A DNA stretch of 64,000 nt, taken from assembly GCF_040147005.1 (NCBI RefSeq), contig NZ_JAMSHO010000001.1, positions 186,001-250,000 on the forward strand, given 5' to 3'. This stretch comes from Halomonas sp. H10-9-1. Lineage in GTDB: Bacteria; Pseudomonadota; Gammaproteobacteria; Pseudomonadales; Halomonadaceae. The notes under the pieces were generated by a model, which made no database searches, was not told the DNA's origin, and saw only the letters and a list, made by a program, of their open reading frames with translations. Positions 44,979-54,056 of this stretch are shown here, in pieces; position 1 is the stretch's first letter, and every line of letters begins with the position of its first letter. The translations under genes were made by a program, and so were the position numbers.

Positions 44979-46322
44979 ATGACCGCACAGCAGTTTCGCC
45001 ACGCCGCCGGCTTGAGCGCCGAGCAACTGGATGCCTACTGGATGCCCTACACCGGCAACCGTCAGTTCAAGCGCGACCCGCGGATCATCGTCGGCGCCGA
45101 GGGTAGCTACCTGATCGATGCCGATGGCCGTCGGGTCTTCGATAGCCTTTCCGGACTATGGACCAGCGGTGCCGGTCACTCTCGCCCCGAGATTGCCGAT
45201 GCCGTCAGCCGGCAGCTGCGCGAGCTGGACTACGCCCCGGCCTTCCAGTTTGGCCACCCCAAGGCCTTCGAGCTGGCCCATCGCCTGCGTGAGTTGACCC
45301 CGGCCGGGCTGGACCACGCCTTCTTTACCGGCTCCGGCTCCGAGAGCGCCGATACTTCCCTGAAGATCGCCCGTGCCTACTGGCGCAAGAAGGGCAAGCC
45401 CACCAAGACCAAGCTGATCGGCCGGGCCAAGGGCTATCACGGCGTCAACTTTGGAGGCATCAGCCTGGGCGGCATCGGCGCCAACCGCGCCCTGTTTGGC
45501 CAAGGCGTAGAGGCCGACCATCTGCCGCATACCCTGATGGCCGAGAACGCCTTTACCCGCGGCATGCCCGAGCGCGGTGCCGAGAAGGCGGAGGAGTTGC
45601 TGGAGCTGATCGCCCTGCATGATGCCTCCAATATCGCCGCGGTTATCGTCGAGCCGCTGGCCGGCTCCGCCGGGGTGCTTCCGCCGCCCAAGGGCTACCT
45701 GCAGCGCCTGCGTGAGATCTGCGATGCCAACGATATCCTGTTGATCTTCGACGAGGTGATCACCGGCTTCGGGCGCATGGGCGCCATGACCGGTGCCGAC
45801 GCCTTCGGGGTGGTACCCGACATGATGAACTTCGCCAAGCAGCTCACCAATGGCGCGGTACCCATGGGCGGTGTAATGGTCACCGGCGAGATCTACAACA
45901 CCTTCATGGAGCAGGGTGGCCCCGACTATATGCTCGAGCTGCCCCATGGCTACACCTACTCCGGCCATCCGGTGGCCTGCGCCGCGGCCATGGCCTCCCT
46001 GGATATTCTGGAACAGGAGAATCTTATCGAGCGGGTACGCCAGATGAGTCCTGTCTTCGAGGACGCCCTGCATAGCCTCAAGGGGACTCGCTATATCAGC
46101 GATATTCGCAATTACGGCCTCGCCGGTGCCCTGCAGATCGAGCACTACCCCGGCGAGCCGGCCCGCCGCCCCTTCGAGATCGCCATGAAGTGCTGGGAGA
46201 AGGGCTTCTATGTGCGTTATGGCGCCGACACGATTCAGCTGGGCCTGCCCTTTATCGTCGAGAAAGAGGAGATCGATCGGGTCGTCAATGTGCTTGGCGA
46301 GGTCATCGGCGAGCTGGATTGA
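44979..46322 (+). CDS. Omega-amino acid:pyruvate-type aminotransferase (class III, PLP)
   Basis: A 447-residue class III aminotransferase close to beta-alanine/omega-amino-acid:pyruvate aminotransferases. N-terminal LDAYWMPYTGNRQFKRDPRI and DSLSGLWTSGAGHSRPEIAD are characteristic. Further blocks are FFTGSGSESADTSLKIARAY, AKGYHGVNFGGISLGGIGAN, the cofactor Asp in ILLIFDEVITGFGRMGAMTG, and the PLP lysine in MMNFAKQLTNGAVPMGGVMV near residue 288. Probable reaction: transfer of an omega-amino group (beta-alanine, taurine-like or diamine-derived substrate) to pyruvate. Control by the divergent LysR is likely. Downstream lies an IS21 element after 58 bases. Confidence 0.88.
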   Translation: MTAQQFRHAAGLSAEQLDAYWMPYTGNRQFKRDPRIIVGAEGSYLIDADGRRVFDSLSGLWTSGAGHSRPEIADAVSRQLRELDYAPAFQFGHPKAFELAHRLRELTPAGLDHAFFTGSGSESADTSLKIARAYWRKKGKPTKTKLIGRAKGYHGVNFGGISLGGIGANRALFGQGVEADHLPHTLMAENAFTRGMPERGAEKAEELLELIALHDASNIAAVIVEPLAGSAGVLPPPKGYLQRLREICDANDILLIFDEVITGFGRMGAMTGADAFGVVPDMMNFAKQLTNGAVPMGGVMVTGEIYNTFMEQGGPDYMLELPHGYTYSGHPVACAAAMASLDILEQENLIERVRQMSPVFEDALHSLKGTRYISDIRNYGLAGALQIEHYPGEPARRPFEIAMKCWEKGFYVRYGADTIQLGLPFIVEKEEIDRVVNVLGEVIGELD

Positions 46323-46419
46323 GCCTTTTCCGCGACGGAATCTTTCCCACATATGCGACGTCAACTACTTTGGCCGCTTGGCGACAATTAAAATGGCCGG
46401 TTGGGTGGGGTAGTTGTCG

Positions 46420-47193
46420 TCAGTCCGACGACCCAGTTTTTCCTCCTTGTAATTGTCGTTGATAAGCACGCTTACGGTAGCTCTCCCCGCTCAGCTCCAT
46501 CAGCGTGGCGTGGTGCACCAACCGGTCGATGGCGGCCACTGCCATCATGCTGTCGGGGAAGATACTGTCCCAGGCGCTGAACGGCTGGTTGGCGGTGATG
46601 ATCAGGCTGGCCGACTCGTAGCGATGGGCGATCAGCTCGAACAGCACTGACGTCTCGGCCTCGCTGCGTTGGACGTAGCCGATATCGTCGATCACCAGCA
46701 CGGCGTACTTGTCGAGCTTGATCAGGGCGTCGCTCAGGCGCAGTGCCTGCTTGGCAGCCTGGAGCTCCTGGACCAGGCTTGAGGCGGTGGCGTAGCGCAC
46801 CCGGTAACCCTGGTCGACCAGCGTATGCCCGAGCCCGGCCGCCACGTGGCTCTTGCCGACGCCGGAGGGCCCAAACAGCAGCAGGTTGTGAGCCTGGTCG
46901 ACCCACTGCGTGTCGCCGGCCAAGGCGCTCAGTTGCCGGCGCTGCTCGGCCGCGATGGCGTCGAACTCGAAGGACTCCAGCGTCTTGCCCACCGGCAGCC
47001 GGGCCTCCTTGAGGTGCCGGGCCAGCCGGCGTCGCTCACGCTCGGCCAGCTCGTGCTCGCATAGGGCGGCCAGTGTTTGTGGCAGGCTCCAGTTTTCGGC
47101 TCGGGCGCGGGTTTCCAGCTGGGGCCAGCAGGCGGCCATGGTGGGCAGGCGGAGCTGTCGCAGTAGCAGCGGCAGCGTCTGGGCATCAGGCAT
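46420..47193 (-). CDS. istB: IS21-family helper ATPase IstB
   Basis: A 257-residue IstB. Walker A is LLLFGPSGVGKSHVAAGLGH, Walker B is AVLVIDDIGYVQRSEAE, and the sensor block LIITANQPFSAWDSIFPD is present. The ATG at 47193 overlaps the istA end; a longer frame to 47253 adds residues unlike the family. Apparently intact. Confidence 0.88.
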   Translation of the reverse strand: MPDAQTLPLLLRQLRLPTMAACWPQLETRARAENWSLPQTLAALCEHELAERERRRLARHLKEARLPVGKTLESFEFDAIAAEQRRQLSALAGDTQWVDQAHNLLLFGPSGVGKSHVAAGLGHTLVDQGYRVRYATASSLVQELQAAKQALRLSDALIKLDKYAVLVIDDIGYVQRSEAETSVLFELIAHRYESASLIITANQPFSAWDSIFPDSMMAVAAIDRLVHHATLMELSGESYRKRAYQRQLQGGKTGSSD

Positions 47194-47898
47194 GGCAGCA
47201 CACCTCTGTGGTCGGCACGCTGGGCACCAGATGGTTGTAGCTGGCGATGTCATGCTGAGTCACCTGGGGGAAAACCAGCGTGGCGCTCGGCGTGGCGGCG
47301 AAGCGGGCCTGGAGCTCGGCCAGCGTCGGGCTCTTCCCGCGCGCCAGGGCGCCCAGCCAGTAACTGGCGATCGCCTCGGCCTGGTCCTGCTCGGCGGCCA
47401 ACGCCAGAGCGCCAACGATGCGCTTGCAGGCCTCGGCGACCGGCAAGGCGGCGGTCAGCCGGGCGTACAGCTCGCGCCAGTCCGCGCTCGGCAACAGTTC
47501 GTCGCGGAACGTCAGCCCCGCCAGCGCCCGGGGCTTGCGGACCAGCCAGCCGATCACATGGCGGTAGTCGATGACCCGCAGCCGGCCGCTTTCCGGCGTG
47601 GCATGCAGCCGCCTCAGCGTCAGCAACTCCTGCTGCGCGTGGTGCAGCACCAAGCGATCGTCGTAGAGGTGTACACGCAGCCGCTCGCCGATCAACCGGG
47701 ACGGCACCGAGTAGAGCACCTTGCGCACCTGGATAGTGCTGGAGGTGGTGACGCGCACCGTCACCTCGCTGTAGTCGGTACCGGGCCGGCTGGGCAGTGG
47801 CTGCAGCGCGCCACGCTCGACGGTGATGCGGGCCGCGTTGCGGCGGTTGATCGCGGCGGCCACCTCATCGAGGAACGCCTGATAGTCATCGAGGCTAG
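47186..47898 (-). pseudogene. istA: IstA transposase, C-terminal part (split by IS5)
   Basis: The last 236 codons of IstA, beginning at SLDDYQAFLDEVAAAINRRN and containing the Mu-type C-terminal domain (RKVLYSVPSRLIGERLRVHL). When the IS5 element and one CTAG are removed it joins the part at 48728 in frame through GSQDFA-SLDDYQ to give 507 residues. Confidence 0.88.
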
Positions 47899-47911
47899 GG
47901 AGCGTTAACAA

Positions 47912-48319
47912 TTAGGCCAGCCATATGACGGCGGATACAAGGTTGAGTAGCGACTGGTAGTTTCTCGCCAGTCGCTCATAGCGTGTTGCCAGCCGCCTGA
48001 ACTGCTTGATTTTCTGGAAGAACCTTTCTACCAGATTGCGATCCTTGTAACAGTGCCAATCTATCTCGGGGCATTCCAAGCGATTCTTTCTCGGCGGAAT
48101 CACCGGCTCGGCGCCCACCGCTCGAATGATGTCCCTCAAAGCGGTGGAATCATACCCCTTGTCGCCAAGCACCGCCGCTGGAGAAAAGCCCGCCAGTAAC
48201 GCTGGGGCGGCTCCGTACTCAGACGCTTGGCCCGGTGTGAGGATTAGCCGTACCGGGTTGCCGAGGGCATCGACCGCCGCGTGGATCTTGGTGCTCAATC
48301 CCCCACGCGATTTCCCCAT
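47912..48319 (-). CDS. IS5-family transposase, C-terminal ORF
   Basis: A 135-residue DDE_Tnp_1 C-terminal half: KSRGGLSTKIHAAVDALGNP, GDKGYDSTALRDIIRAVGAE (Asp), and CYKDRNLVERFFQKIKQFRR (Glu region). It overlaps orfA in a shifted frame; the full transposase is presumably made by slippage on the A7 run near 48340. Confidence 0.88.
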   Translation of the reverse strand: MGKSRGGLSTKIHAAVDALGNPVRLILTPGQASEYGAAPALLAGFSPAAVLGDKGYDSTALRDIIRAVGAEPVIPPRKNRLECPEIDWHCYKDRNLVERFFQKIKQFRRLATRYERLARNYQSLLNLVSAVIWLA

Positions 48320-48663
48320 GGCTTCGGTGCTCTGAGCCGTTTTTTTGCCGCCCCATGCTGATGAACTTTGACGATACTGCCATCTATCATCAGCTGCTCC
48401 ATGTCGGGATCATCGGCTAATGTGTCGATAACCTGCTGCCAGACCCCCTTCTTAGACCACCGGTTATAGCGCATGTAGACAGTGTGCCAGCGACCGAAGG
48501 CGTCGGGCAGATCACGCCAGGGAGCGCCTGTCCGGGCGATCCACAGGACGGCTTCCACGAACAAGCGATTGTCCTTGGCCGTCACCCCGCGATCTGAAGC
48601 TTTGCCGGGGAGCATGTGCTCGATGCGCTCCCATTGGTCATCACGTAGCATTAGCCGAGGCAT
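48295..48663 (-). CDS. IS5-family transposase, N-terminal ORF (DUF4096)
   Basis: A 122-residue N-terminal half: LRDDQWERIEHMLPGKASDR, FVEAVLWIARTGAPWRDLPD, WHTVYMRYNRWSKKGVWQQV, LMIDGSIVKVHQHGAAKK (first catalytic Asp). The lysine-rich AAKK codons form the slippage site leading into the C-terminal ORF. Confidence 0.88.
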   Translation of the reverse strand: MPRLMLRDDQWERIEHMLPGKASDRGVTAKDNRLFVEAVLWIARTGAPWRDLPDAFGRWHTVYMRYNRWSKKGVWQQVIDTLADDPDMEQLMIDGSIVKVHQHGAAKKRLRAPKPWGNRVGD

Positions 48664-48727
48664 AGATCACCGAAAAATGCTGATATTCTAAATCAGCCCG
48701 ATCTCCATCAGCAATTGTTAACGCAGC

Positions 48728-49542
48728 CTAGCGAAGTCCTGGGAGCCGCGCAGCGCCAGGCGCTGTTGCAGGCGCCGCTTGAAGTGGCCATGTGGCGACT
48801 CGATGCTGGCGTTTTCATGGCCGCGCCCTGGGTTATTACGGGTGGCCGTCATGCCGTAGTGAGCGCACAGGGCAGCATAACGCTCGGTGAGGTCGGCTTC
48901 CGCCTCCCGGCCGAGGTTGCGGAAGGCCGCCGACAAGCTGTCGGTGCGGTGCTCCGCGGGGACACCGCCAAGCCGCTCCAGCGCACGGGTCAGGCCTTCA
49001 GCCAGCGCCGGGTAGCTCTCGCCACCGAGCACCACCCGGACATAACACCAGCCGCTGTAGGCCAGGCGGAAGTGGTAGAGCCGGTGATCAAGCAGCTCCC
49101 CTGCCACGGTAATGACAATCCCCTTGAGCTCGGTGAAGTCGGAGAGGCCGCGCAGCCCGGGGCCATGGGTTTGCGGGAACATTACCTCTTTCTCCGGGCC
49201 GTGCGCGGCTCGCCAGCCCTTGACCCGGCGCTGCAGGGTTCGCAGCAGGCTGTCCGGGTACTGGCCGGGGTGCTGCTCCTGCAACCACTCCAGCAGGGTC
49301 AGTGCCTGCAAGCCCGGGGCGGCGGCCAGCTGGGGGACGAGCGTGGTCTCCCACACATCGGCGAAGGGGTCGGGCCGGGTTCGCCAGTGCCGTGATGCCG
49401 GCGGCTCGGAGGACTCGGCCCGGCGTTCGAGGCGGCGAGCGGTTCTGACGGAGAGGCCGGCCTTGGCGGCGGCGACCTCCTGAGTCTGGCCTTGTTGACG
49501 TTGCGACATATAGAGCGTGACCTGTTGGCTGGTGACCGCCAT
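48728..49542 (-). pseudogene. istA: IstA transposase, N-terminal part (split by IS5)
   Basis: The first 271 codons of IstA. N-terminal HTH (VTLYMSQRQQGQTQEVAAAK, AGLSVRTARRLERRAE) is followed by the DDE region with LSDFTELKGIVITV, VPAEHRTDSLSAAFRN and NNPGRGHENASIESPHGHFK (Glu). It is broken at GSQDFA by the IS5 element. Confidence 0.88.
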
Positions 49543-49742
49543 ACCGGCTCCCTGGTGGGTCGGGACAAGCGGTCAAGCTTAGGGCAACCGGTCACAGTAG
49601 TTGTCGTCGGCCGGCCAGAGTAATTGTCGCTCTATATCTGGGTGTGCCGCGAGCGCGACAGGCGCACAGTTTAGCGCAGACGGCGACACACACCACACCG
49701 GAGCCGGCAGAGCGGCAGTACTATCGCAGATGGCGGCACCGC

Positions 49743-50162
49743 TCAAGGCTGTTCCGGTGACCACACCTCGTCGGGCTCATGGGCCAGGAAGCCGGGTCGA
49801 CGCCGGCGCGCTGCGAAGGGCGCCACGCAGCGGTTGTCGCGGCGGTTGTAGACGAAAAAGGCGTTGCTGCGCGGGTCCGGCGACATGTTGGCGTTGGAGC
49901 CGTGCAGCACGTTGCAGTCGAACAGCAGCAGGCCGCCGGCGGCCCCGGTGGGCGCCTCGATACCGTGGCGCTCGACCAGGGCGGCCAACGCCTCGCGGCA
50001 GTTGAGCCAGGGCATGTCGAGGGGCTCCGCCAGGCGCGTGGGATAGGGGTCATCGCCCGGGCGCGGCGCACTCTTCATGCGGCTCTGCGGGTCCGGCGAA
50101 TCGACAACGCCATGCTGGTAAACGCTCTCTTGCAGGGTACGCTCAGACGTCTTGACTGACAT
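49743..50162 (-). pseudogene. ectD: Ectoine hydroxylase EctD with large in-frame internal deletion
   Basis: A 139-codon frame joining the two ends of EctD, an Fe(II)/2-oxoglutarate dioxygenase that makes 5-hydroxyectoine (normally about 330 residues). Residues 1-57 (SRMKSAPRPGDDPYPTRLAE, PLDMPWLNCRE) are the family N-terminus. Residues 58-139 (LVERHGIEAPTGAAGGLLLF, DCNVLHGSNANMSPDPRSNA, FFVYNRRDNRCVAPF) are the family C-terminus. About 200 residues between them are gone, including the HxD iron ligands and most of the cupin barrel; only the last iron His (in DCNVLHGSNAN) remains. The strong ribosome site AGGAGGTGATT and stop are intact. The product cannot be active. Confidence 0.88.
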
Positions 50163-50325
50163 CCAATCACCTCCTGTGTATCCGTGATCAGTCTCAGCAA
50201 AACTCGTGATCCGACGGCAAGACAGCCGTGGGCGACCCCGGGAAGGAGCCGCATGGCATCATCTGGGGATGCCCCGGAAGTATTCAAGGGTCAGATCGCG
50301 ATCGCGGTTCGCGGCCAGGAGCCGC

Positions 50326-51288
50326 TCAGTTACCCGAGGCGATCGCATCACCGACTGCTGCGCGAAAGCCTCGATAGGCAACCAAGGCACGTTCGTGAGT
50401 CGTGGTTGCCAGGCGCACCTCCTGCCCCGGCAGACACTGGGCCAAGCGCGAGGCTGCAAGCGGTGTCAGCGCCCCCAGCCGCGGATAACCTCCGATCGTC
50501 TGGCGATCATTGAGTAGCGCAATGGGCTGACCATCTGGTGGCACCTGTACGGCCCCAAGCCCGATACCCTCGGAGATAAGCGAGTCGATCCGGCATGTCA
50601 GCTTCGGCCCGGTGAGGCGCACCCCCATACGATCGGCACGATCATCGATTCGCCACGGCCGGTTGAAGGCGGCAAACAGGCTGTCACCAGTGAAATCCGC
50701 CACCTGGGCACCCGGCAGCAGCGCCAGGGTTGCCGATTGACTGTAGTCGGGCTTTTCCGGCTCGGGAGTCGCCCTCCCCTCGACTCGCCGGCTGGCATCG
50801 ATGGTCACCGCCAGGCGATCACCCTCGGCGAGCTTGCCGCCGCGTCCATCGAAGCCGCCCAGCCCCTCACGCACCACACAGCTGACGCTGCCCAGCACCG
50901 GCTCGGCTTGAAAGCCACCGGCGACCGCCAAATAGGCACGCAAACCATTGCGCGGTGCGCCAAATACCAGGGTCTGACCTTCGCGCAGACTCACCGGCTG
51001 CCACAGCGGCAAGGGGCTTCCCTCAAGCGTGGCTCCCAGATCGGCACCGGCCACCGCGATTGTCAGGTCACGCTCGGCCACCAGCTTGAGACCGCCGAAG
51101 GTGATCTCAAGCACCGGGGTGCCCCAGACGTTACCCACCAGACGGTTGGCCCAGGCCCAGCCGTGCAGGTCGGCCGGCCCACCCTGGGTCACGCCAAGGC
51201 GGCGCACGCCGAACCGGCCGGCATCCTGCAGGAGGGCCAAGGGGCCAGCACGTTGGACACGCAACCCGATAACACGCTCATGACTCAT
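50326..51288 (-). CDS. pxpC: 5-oxoprolinase subunit C
   Basis: A 320-residue PxpC/KipA-type protein of the ATP-dependent 5-oxoprolinase PxpABC, which opens pyroglutamate to glutamate. Blocks: LALLQDAGRFGVRRLGVTQG, GPADLHGWAWANRLVGN, LAVAGGFQAEPVLGS, RMGVRLTGPKL and SEGIGLGAVQVPPDGQPIAL, LLNDRQTIGGYPRLGALT. The start overlaps the pxpB stop. It is the last gene of the operon. Confidence 0.93.
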   Translation of the reverse strand: MSHERVIGLRVQRAGPLALLQDAGRFGVRRLGVTQGGPADLHGWAWANRLVGNVWGTPVLEITFGGLKLVAERDLTIAVAGADLGATLEGSPLPLWQPVSLREGQTLVFGAPRNGLRAYLAVAGGFQAEPVLGSVSCVVREGLGGFDGRGGKLAEGDRLAVTIDASRRVEGRATPEPEKPDYSQSATLALLPGAQVADFTGDSLFAAFNRPWRIDDRADRMGVRLTGPKLTCRIDSLISEGIGLGAVQVPPDGQPIALLNDRQTIGGYPRLGALTPLAASRLAQCLPGQEVRLATTTHERALVAYRGFRAAVGDAIASGN

Positions 51289-52010
51289 TGGGACGCCTCC
51301 ACGGGGGTAACATCACCGCCCTGTTGCTCGAAAGTTGCCCGATCCACCGGCACGAAACGCACGCGATCCCCCACTTTGAGCAGACTGAAGCCCTCACGAT
51401 CTCTGTCGAAAAGGCGGGACGAGGTACGCCCCAACAGGTTCCAGCCGCCAGGCGTTACCGCCGGATATGCTGCTGTCTGCCGGCCGGCGATGGCCACGCT
51501 ATTGACAGGCACCCTCTTACGCGGCGTATCCAGGCGTGGCACCTCGAGGCGCTCATCGAGCAGCCCCATGAAGGCGAAGCCCGGCGCGAAGCCCAGCGCG
51601 AAGACGCGATACTCCCGGCCGGCGTGGCAGTCAATCACCTCCTCCACGCTCATGCCGGCGTGTCGAGCGACCCGCTCGAGGTCAGGCCCGACGCTGGGGT
51701 CATACCAGGTGGGCAGCTCGTGAACCTCACCCGCGGCGGCCTCCTCCTCGGGCTCCAGATCCATCAGCAACCTCTCCAGCCTCTGCCGCGCCACCAGCGG
51801 AGAGAGCTTCAGCGGATCGAACACCACCAGCAGCGTGGTATAGGACGGCACCAGGTCAATCAACGCATCGCCGAAGTCGGCCTCGCAGCACCGCACCAGC
51901 GCGTCAAGCCAAACCAGGTTGGTTTCGTCGATACGATCGAAGAGCCTCACCATCCAGCCATCGAGGCCGGCAGACTCAATCCGCGGCAATCTATGGCAGC
52001 TATGGCTCAT
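51285..52010 (-). CDS. pxpB: 5-oxoprolinase subunit B
   Basis: A 241-residue PxpB/KipI-type subunit. Characteristic: [100 protein letters not shown]. It overlaps both neighbours by ATGA, so PxpA, B and C are made together. Confidence 0.94.
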   Translation of the reverse strand: MSHSCHRLPRIESAGLDGWMVRLFDRIDETNLVWLDALVRCCEADFGDALIDLVPSYTTLLVVFDPLKLSPLVARQRLERLLMDLEPEEEAAAGEVHELPTWYDPSVGPDLERVARHAGMSVEEVIDCHAGREYRVFALGFAPGFAFMGLLDERLEVPRLDTPRKRVPVNSVAIAGRQTAAYPAVTPGGWNLLGRTSSRLFDRDREGFSLLKVGDRVRFVPVDRATFEQQGGDVTPVEASQ

Positions 52011-52762
52011 GAGTCACCTCCCAGGTTGCCAAGTGCCTGTCGTATCGCCCTCACCGCGGCGATCGATTCCGGATTGTCCCCATGGACACAGAGCGTGTCG
52101 GCGGCCAGTACCAGCTCACTGCCATCACTGGCGATTAGCGGCCTCCCCGTGGCAATACGCACCGCCTGGTCGACGATCACCTCAGGGTCATGGTGTACCG
52201 CACCCACCTCGCGGCGCGAGACAAGCCTACCCTCACCGTCGTAAGCGCGGTCGGCGAAGGCCTCGAACCACAGGGTGACGCCTTGCTCGGCGGCCAGCTC
52301 TCTTACCGCACCGGTATCCCGGATCGCCATGGTCATCAGCGGCAACGTTGGATCGAAGGCCAGAATTGCTTTCATCACCGCGGTCATGATCTCGGGATCG
52401 CGCGCCATGTCGTTGTAGAGGGCGCCGTGGGGCTTCACGTAGCTCACCGTGAGGCCCTCGGCGCGACACATCCCCGCCATGGCCCCCAGCTGGTAGAGCA
52501 CCAGGTTCTCCACCTCTTCCGCCGAACAGGCCAGGGAGCGGCGGCCGAAGCCCACCATGTCCGGATAGGCAGGATGCGCGCCCACCCGGACCCCATGCTT
52601 GGCCGCCAGCCGCACGGTCATGCGGATCACGTCGGGATCCGAGGCATGAAAGCCACAGGCGACGTTGGCGAGGTCCACGTGGGGCATCACCTCGTGATCC
52701 ATGCCCATCACCCAAGGGCCGAAGCTCTCCCCCATGTCGGCATTGAGCAGCAGTCGATTCAT
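52007..52762 (-). CDS. pxpA: 5-oxoprolinase subunit A (LamB/YcsF family)
   Basis: A 251-residue PxpA. Typical LamB/YcsF blocks: [75 protein letters not shown] and [20 protein letters not shown]. It catalyses the phosphorylation/ring-opening part of the reaction. First gene of the pxpABC operon, divergent from a TRAP transporter, which suggests that the transporter imports 5-oxoproline or a related acid. Confidence 0.94.
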   Translation of the reverse strand: MNRLLLNADMGESFGPWVMGMDHEVMPHVDLANVACGFHASDPDVIRMTVRLAAKHGVRVGAHPAYPDMVGFGRRSLACSAEEVENLVLYQLGAMAGMCRAEGLTVSYVKPHGALYNDMARDPEIMTAVMKAILAFDPTLPLMTMAIRDTGAVRELAAEQGVTLWFEAFADRAYDGEGRLVSRREVGAVHHDPEVIVDQAVRIATGRPLIASDGSELVLAADTLCVHGDNPESIAAVRAIRQALGNLGGDS

Positions 52763-52982
52763 ATTCTCACCTCAACCACAAAGATAAGTTATCAACAAAT
52801 TACCAGCGTTTTAGAAACAAGACATCATACATTAGTCTATATTCCGTTGACTTAGTCTCTCGACCAGACCTAACCTCCTCTCGGAATCAACGCTACTATC
52901 ACTTTAGGCAAAGGCTTCTCAGCCCACCTGCCGCCCCTCGTGGGAAGACTCAACGACAACTCTCAATCGACGAGGCACCTCA
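52763..52982. promoter_or_regulatory. Divergent pxpA/dctP control region
   Basis: This 220-base A+T-richer gap includes two TTAGTCT copies exactly 20 bases apart (52832-52838 and 52852-52858). A possible + strand promoter is also present, TTGACT (52847-52852) and TAACCT (52871-52876) with an 18-base spacer. The spaced repeats could bind the MarR-like regulator encoded at the end of the TRAP operon. Confidence 0.45.
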
Positions 52983-53987
52983 ATGATCAACCGAATTTCT
53001 CTTAGCTCCGTTCCTCTTGCTGCCGCCACACTTGGTGCCAGCCTCGCGACGTTGAGCACTGGCGCCACCGCCGCCACCGAGTGGGACATGCCGACACCCT
53101 ACGGCGACCGCACCTTCCACACCGTGAACATCCGCGAGTTCGCCGACGACGTGCGCGAGGCCACCGATGGTGAGCTGGACATCACCGTGCATTCCAACGG
53201 TTCGCTGATCGGCCACGCCGAGATCAAGAACTCGGTGCGCCGGGGCATCGTGCCCATGGGCGAGCTGATCATGTCGCGCCTGGCCAACGAGAATCCGATC
53301 TTCGAGGTGGACTCGGTGCCCTACCTGGCCGCCAGCTACGAGGAGGCCTGGGAGCTATGGGAGGCCTCGCGGGAGATCATCGCCGAGGAGCTCGAGCGGC
53401 AGGGCCTGCGCCTGCTGTTCGCCGTGCCGTGGCCACCCCAGGGCATCTACACCAACCAGGCGATCGAAAGCGGCGATGACCTCAGGAATCTGAGCATGCG
53501 CGCCTACAACACCGCCAGCGAGCGCATCGCCCAACTGGTCGGCGCGGTGCCCACCCAGGTCGAGGTCCCCGACATCCCCACCGCCTTCAGTACCGGGCGC
53601 GTCGACGCAATGATCACCTCGCCGGCCACCGGCGCCGATACCAAGGCGTGGGACTACCTGAGCCACTTCAACCACGCCCAGCTGTGGCTGCCCAAGAACA
53701 TGATCATCGTCAGCGAGAAAGCCTTCTCACGTCTGGATGAGACCACCCAGGAGGCACTCCTCGACGCCGCCGCCGAGGCCGAGACCCGCGGCTGGGAGAT
53801 GAGTCGCCAGGAGACCGACGACGCCATCGCGGTGCTCAAGGAGAACGGCATCGAGGTCAGCGAACCGAGCGAGGCACTGGCCGAGACGCTCCGTGAGGTG
53901 GGCGAGACCATGACCCAGGAGTGGGTCGAGCGTGCCGGTGAACAGGGTCAGGAGATCCTCGAGGCCTACCAAAGCGCGCGGGAGTAA
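52983..53987 (+). CDS. TRAP transporter substrate-binding protein (DctP family)
   Basis: A 334-residue periplasmic binding protein. Signal peptide: MINRISLSSVPLAAATLGAS ... GATAATEW (cleavage after about residue 32). DctP family blocks: FADDVREATDGELDITVHSN, GSLIGHAEIKNSVRRGIVPM, VPYLAASYEEAWELWEA, PPQGIYTNQAIESGDDLRNL and the ligand-binding Arg/Asn stretch SMRAYNTASERIAQLVGAVP. It delivers a carboxylate to the DctQM membrane pair. Context suggests 5-oxoproline or a related acid. Confidence 0.92.
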   Translation: MINRISLSSVPLAAATLGASLATLSTGATAATEWDMPTPYGDRTFHTVNIREFADDVREATDGELDITVHSNGSLIGHAEIKNSVRRGIVPMGELIMSRLANENPIFEVDSVPYLAASYEEAWELWEASREIIAEELERQGLRLLFAVPWPPQGIYTNQAIESGDDLRNLSMRAYNTASERIAQLVGAVPTQVEVPDIPTAFSTGRVDAMITSPATGADTKAWDYLSHFNHAQLWLPKNMIIVSEKAFSRLDETTQEALLDAAAEAETRGWEMSRQETDDAIAVLKENGIEVSEPSEALAETLREVGETMTQEWVERAGEQGQEILEAYQSARE

Positions 53988-53999
53988 CCCCGACCCGAC

Positions 54000-54022
54000 C
54001 GCCCCGGCCACTGGCCGGGGCG
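54000..54022 (+). terminator. Hairpin between dctP and dctQ genes
   Basis: CGCCCCGGCC-ACT-GGCCGGGGCG, a perfect 10-bp stem in the 69-base gap without T-run. In TRAP operons such hairpins typically reduce membrane-subunit expression relative to the binding protein. Confidence 0.6.
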
Positions 54023-54056
54023 ATCCCGAGCTTTCCACGGCCGAACTCCCCACGGG

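Larger units (their letters stand above)
47899..48727 (-). mobile_element. IS5-family element (two-ORF type) inside istA
   Basis: An 829-bp element with ends GGAGCGTTAACAATT and GCTGCGTTAACAATT (inverted, 13 of 15). It is flanked by a 4-bp CTAG duplication (47895-47898 and 48728-48731), the target preferred by IS5-type elements. Removing it restores the istA frame exactly. It carries overlapping orfA and orfB with an A7 run in the overlap for frameshifting. Confidence 0.9.
46381..49630 (-). mobile_element. IS21-family element (second type), interrupted by IS5
   Basis: An IS21 element on the minus strand with inverted ends of the GCGACAATTA type and internal TAGTTGTCGTC repeats at both ends. 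It carries istA (split) and istB. Boundaries are approximate to a few bases; no target duplication is obvious. It differs in sequence from the IS21 at 18587-20822. Its istA is split by the IS5 element at 47899-48727. Confidence 0.85.

Noticed and set aside
47904..48722. GTTAAC/TTAA as target duplication of the IS5 in istA
   Set aside because: It is part of the inverted ends; using it leaves istA out of frame with a stop, whereas CTAG duplication restores the frame perfectly.
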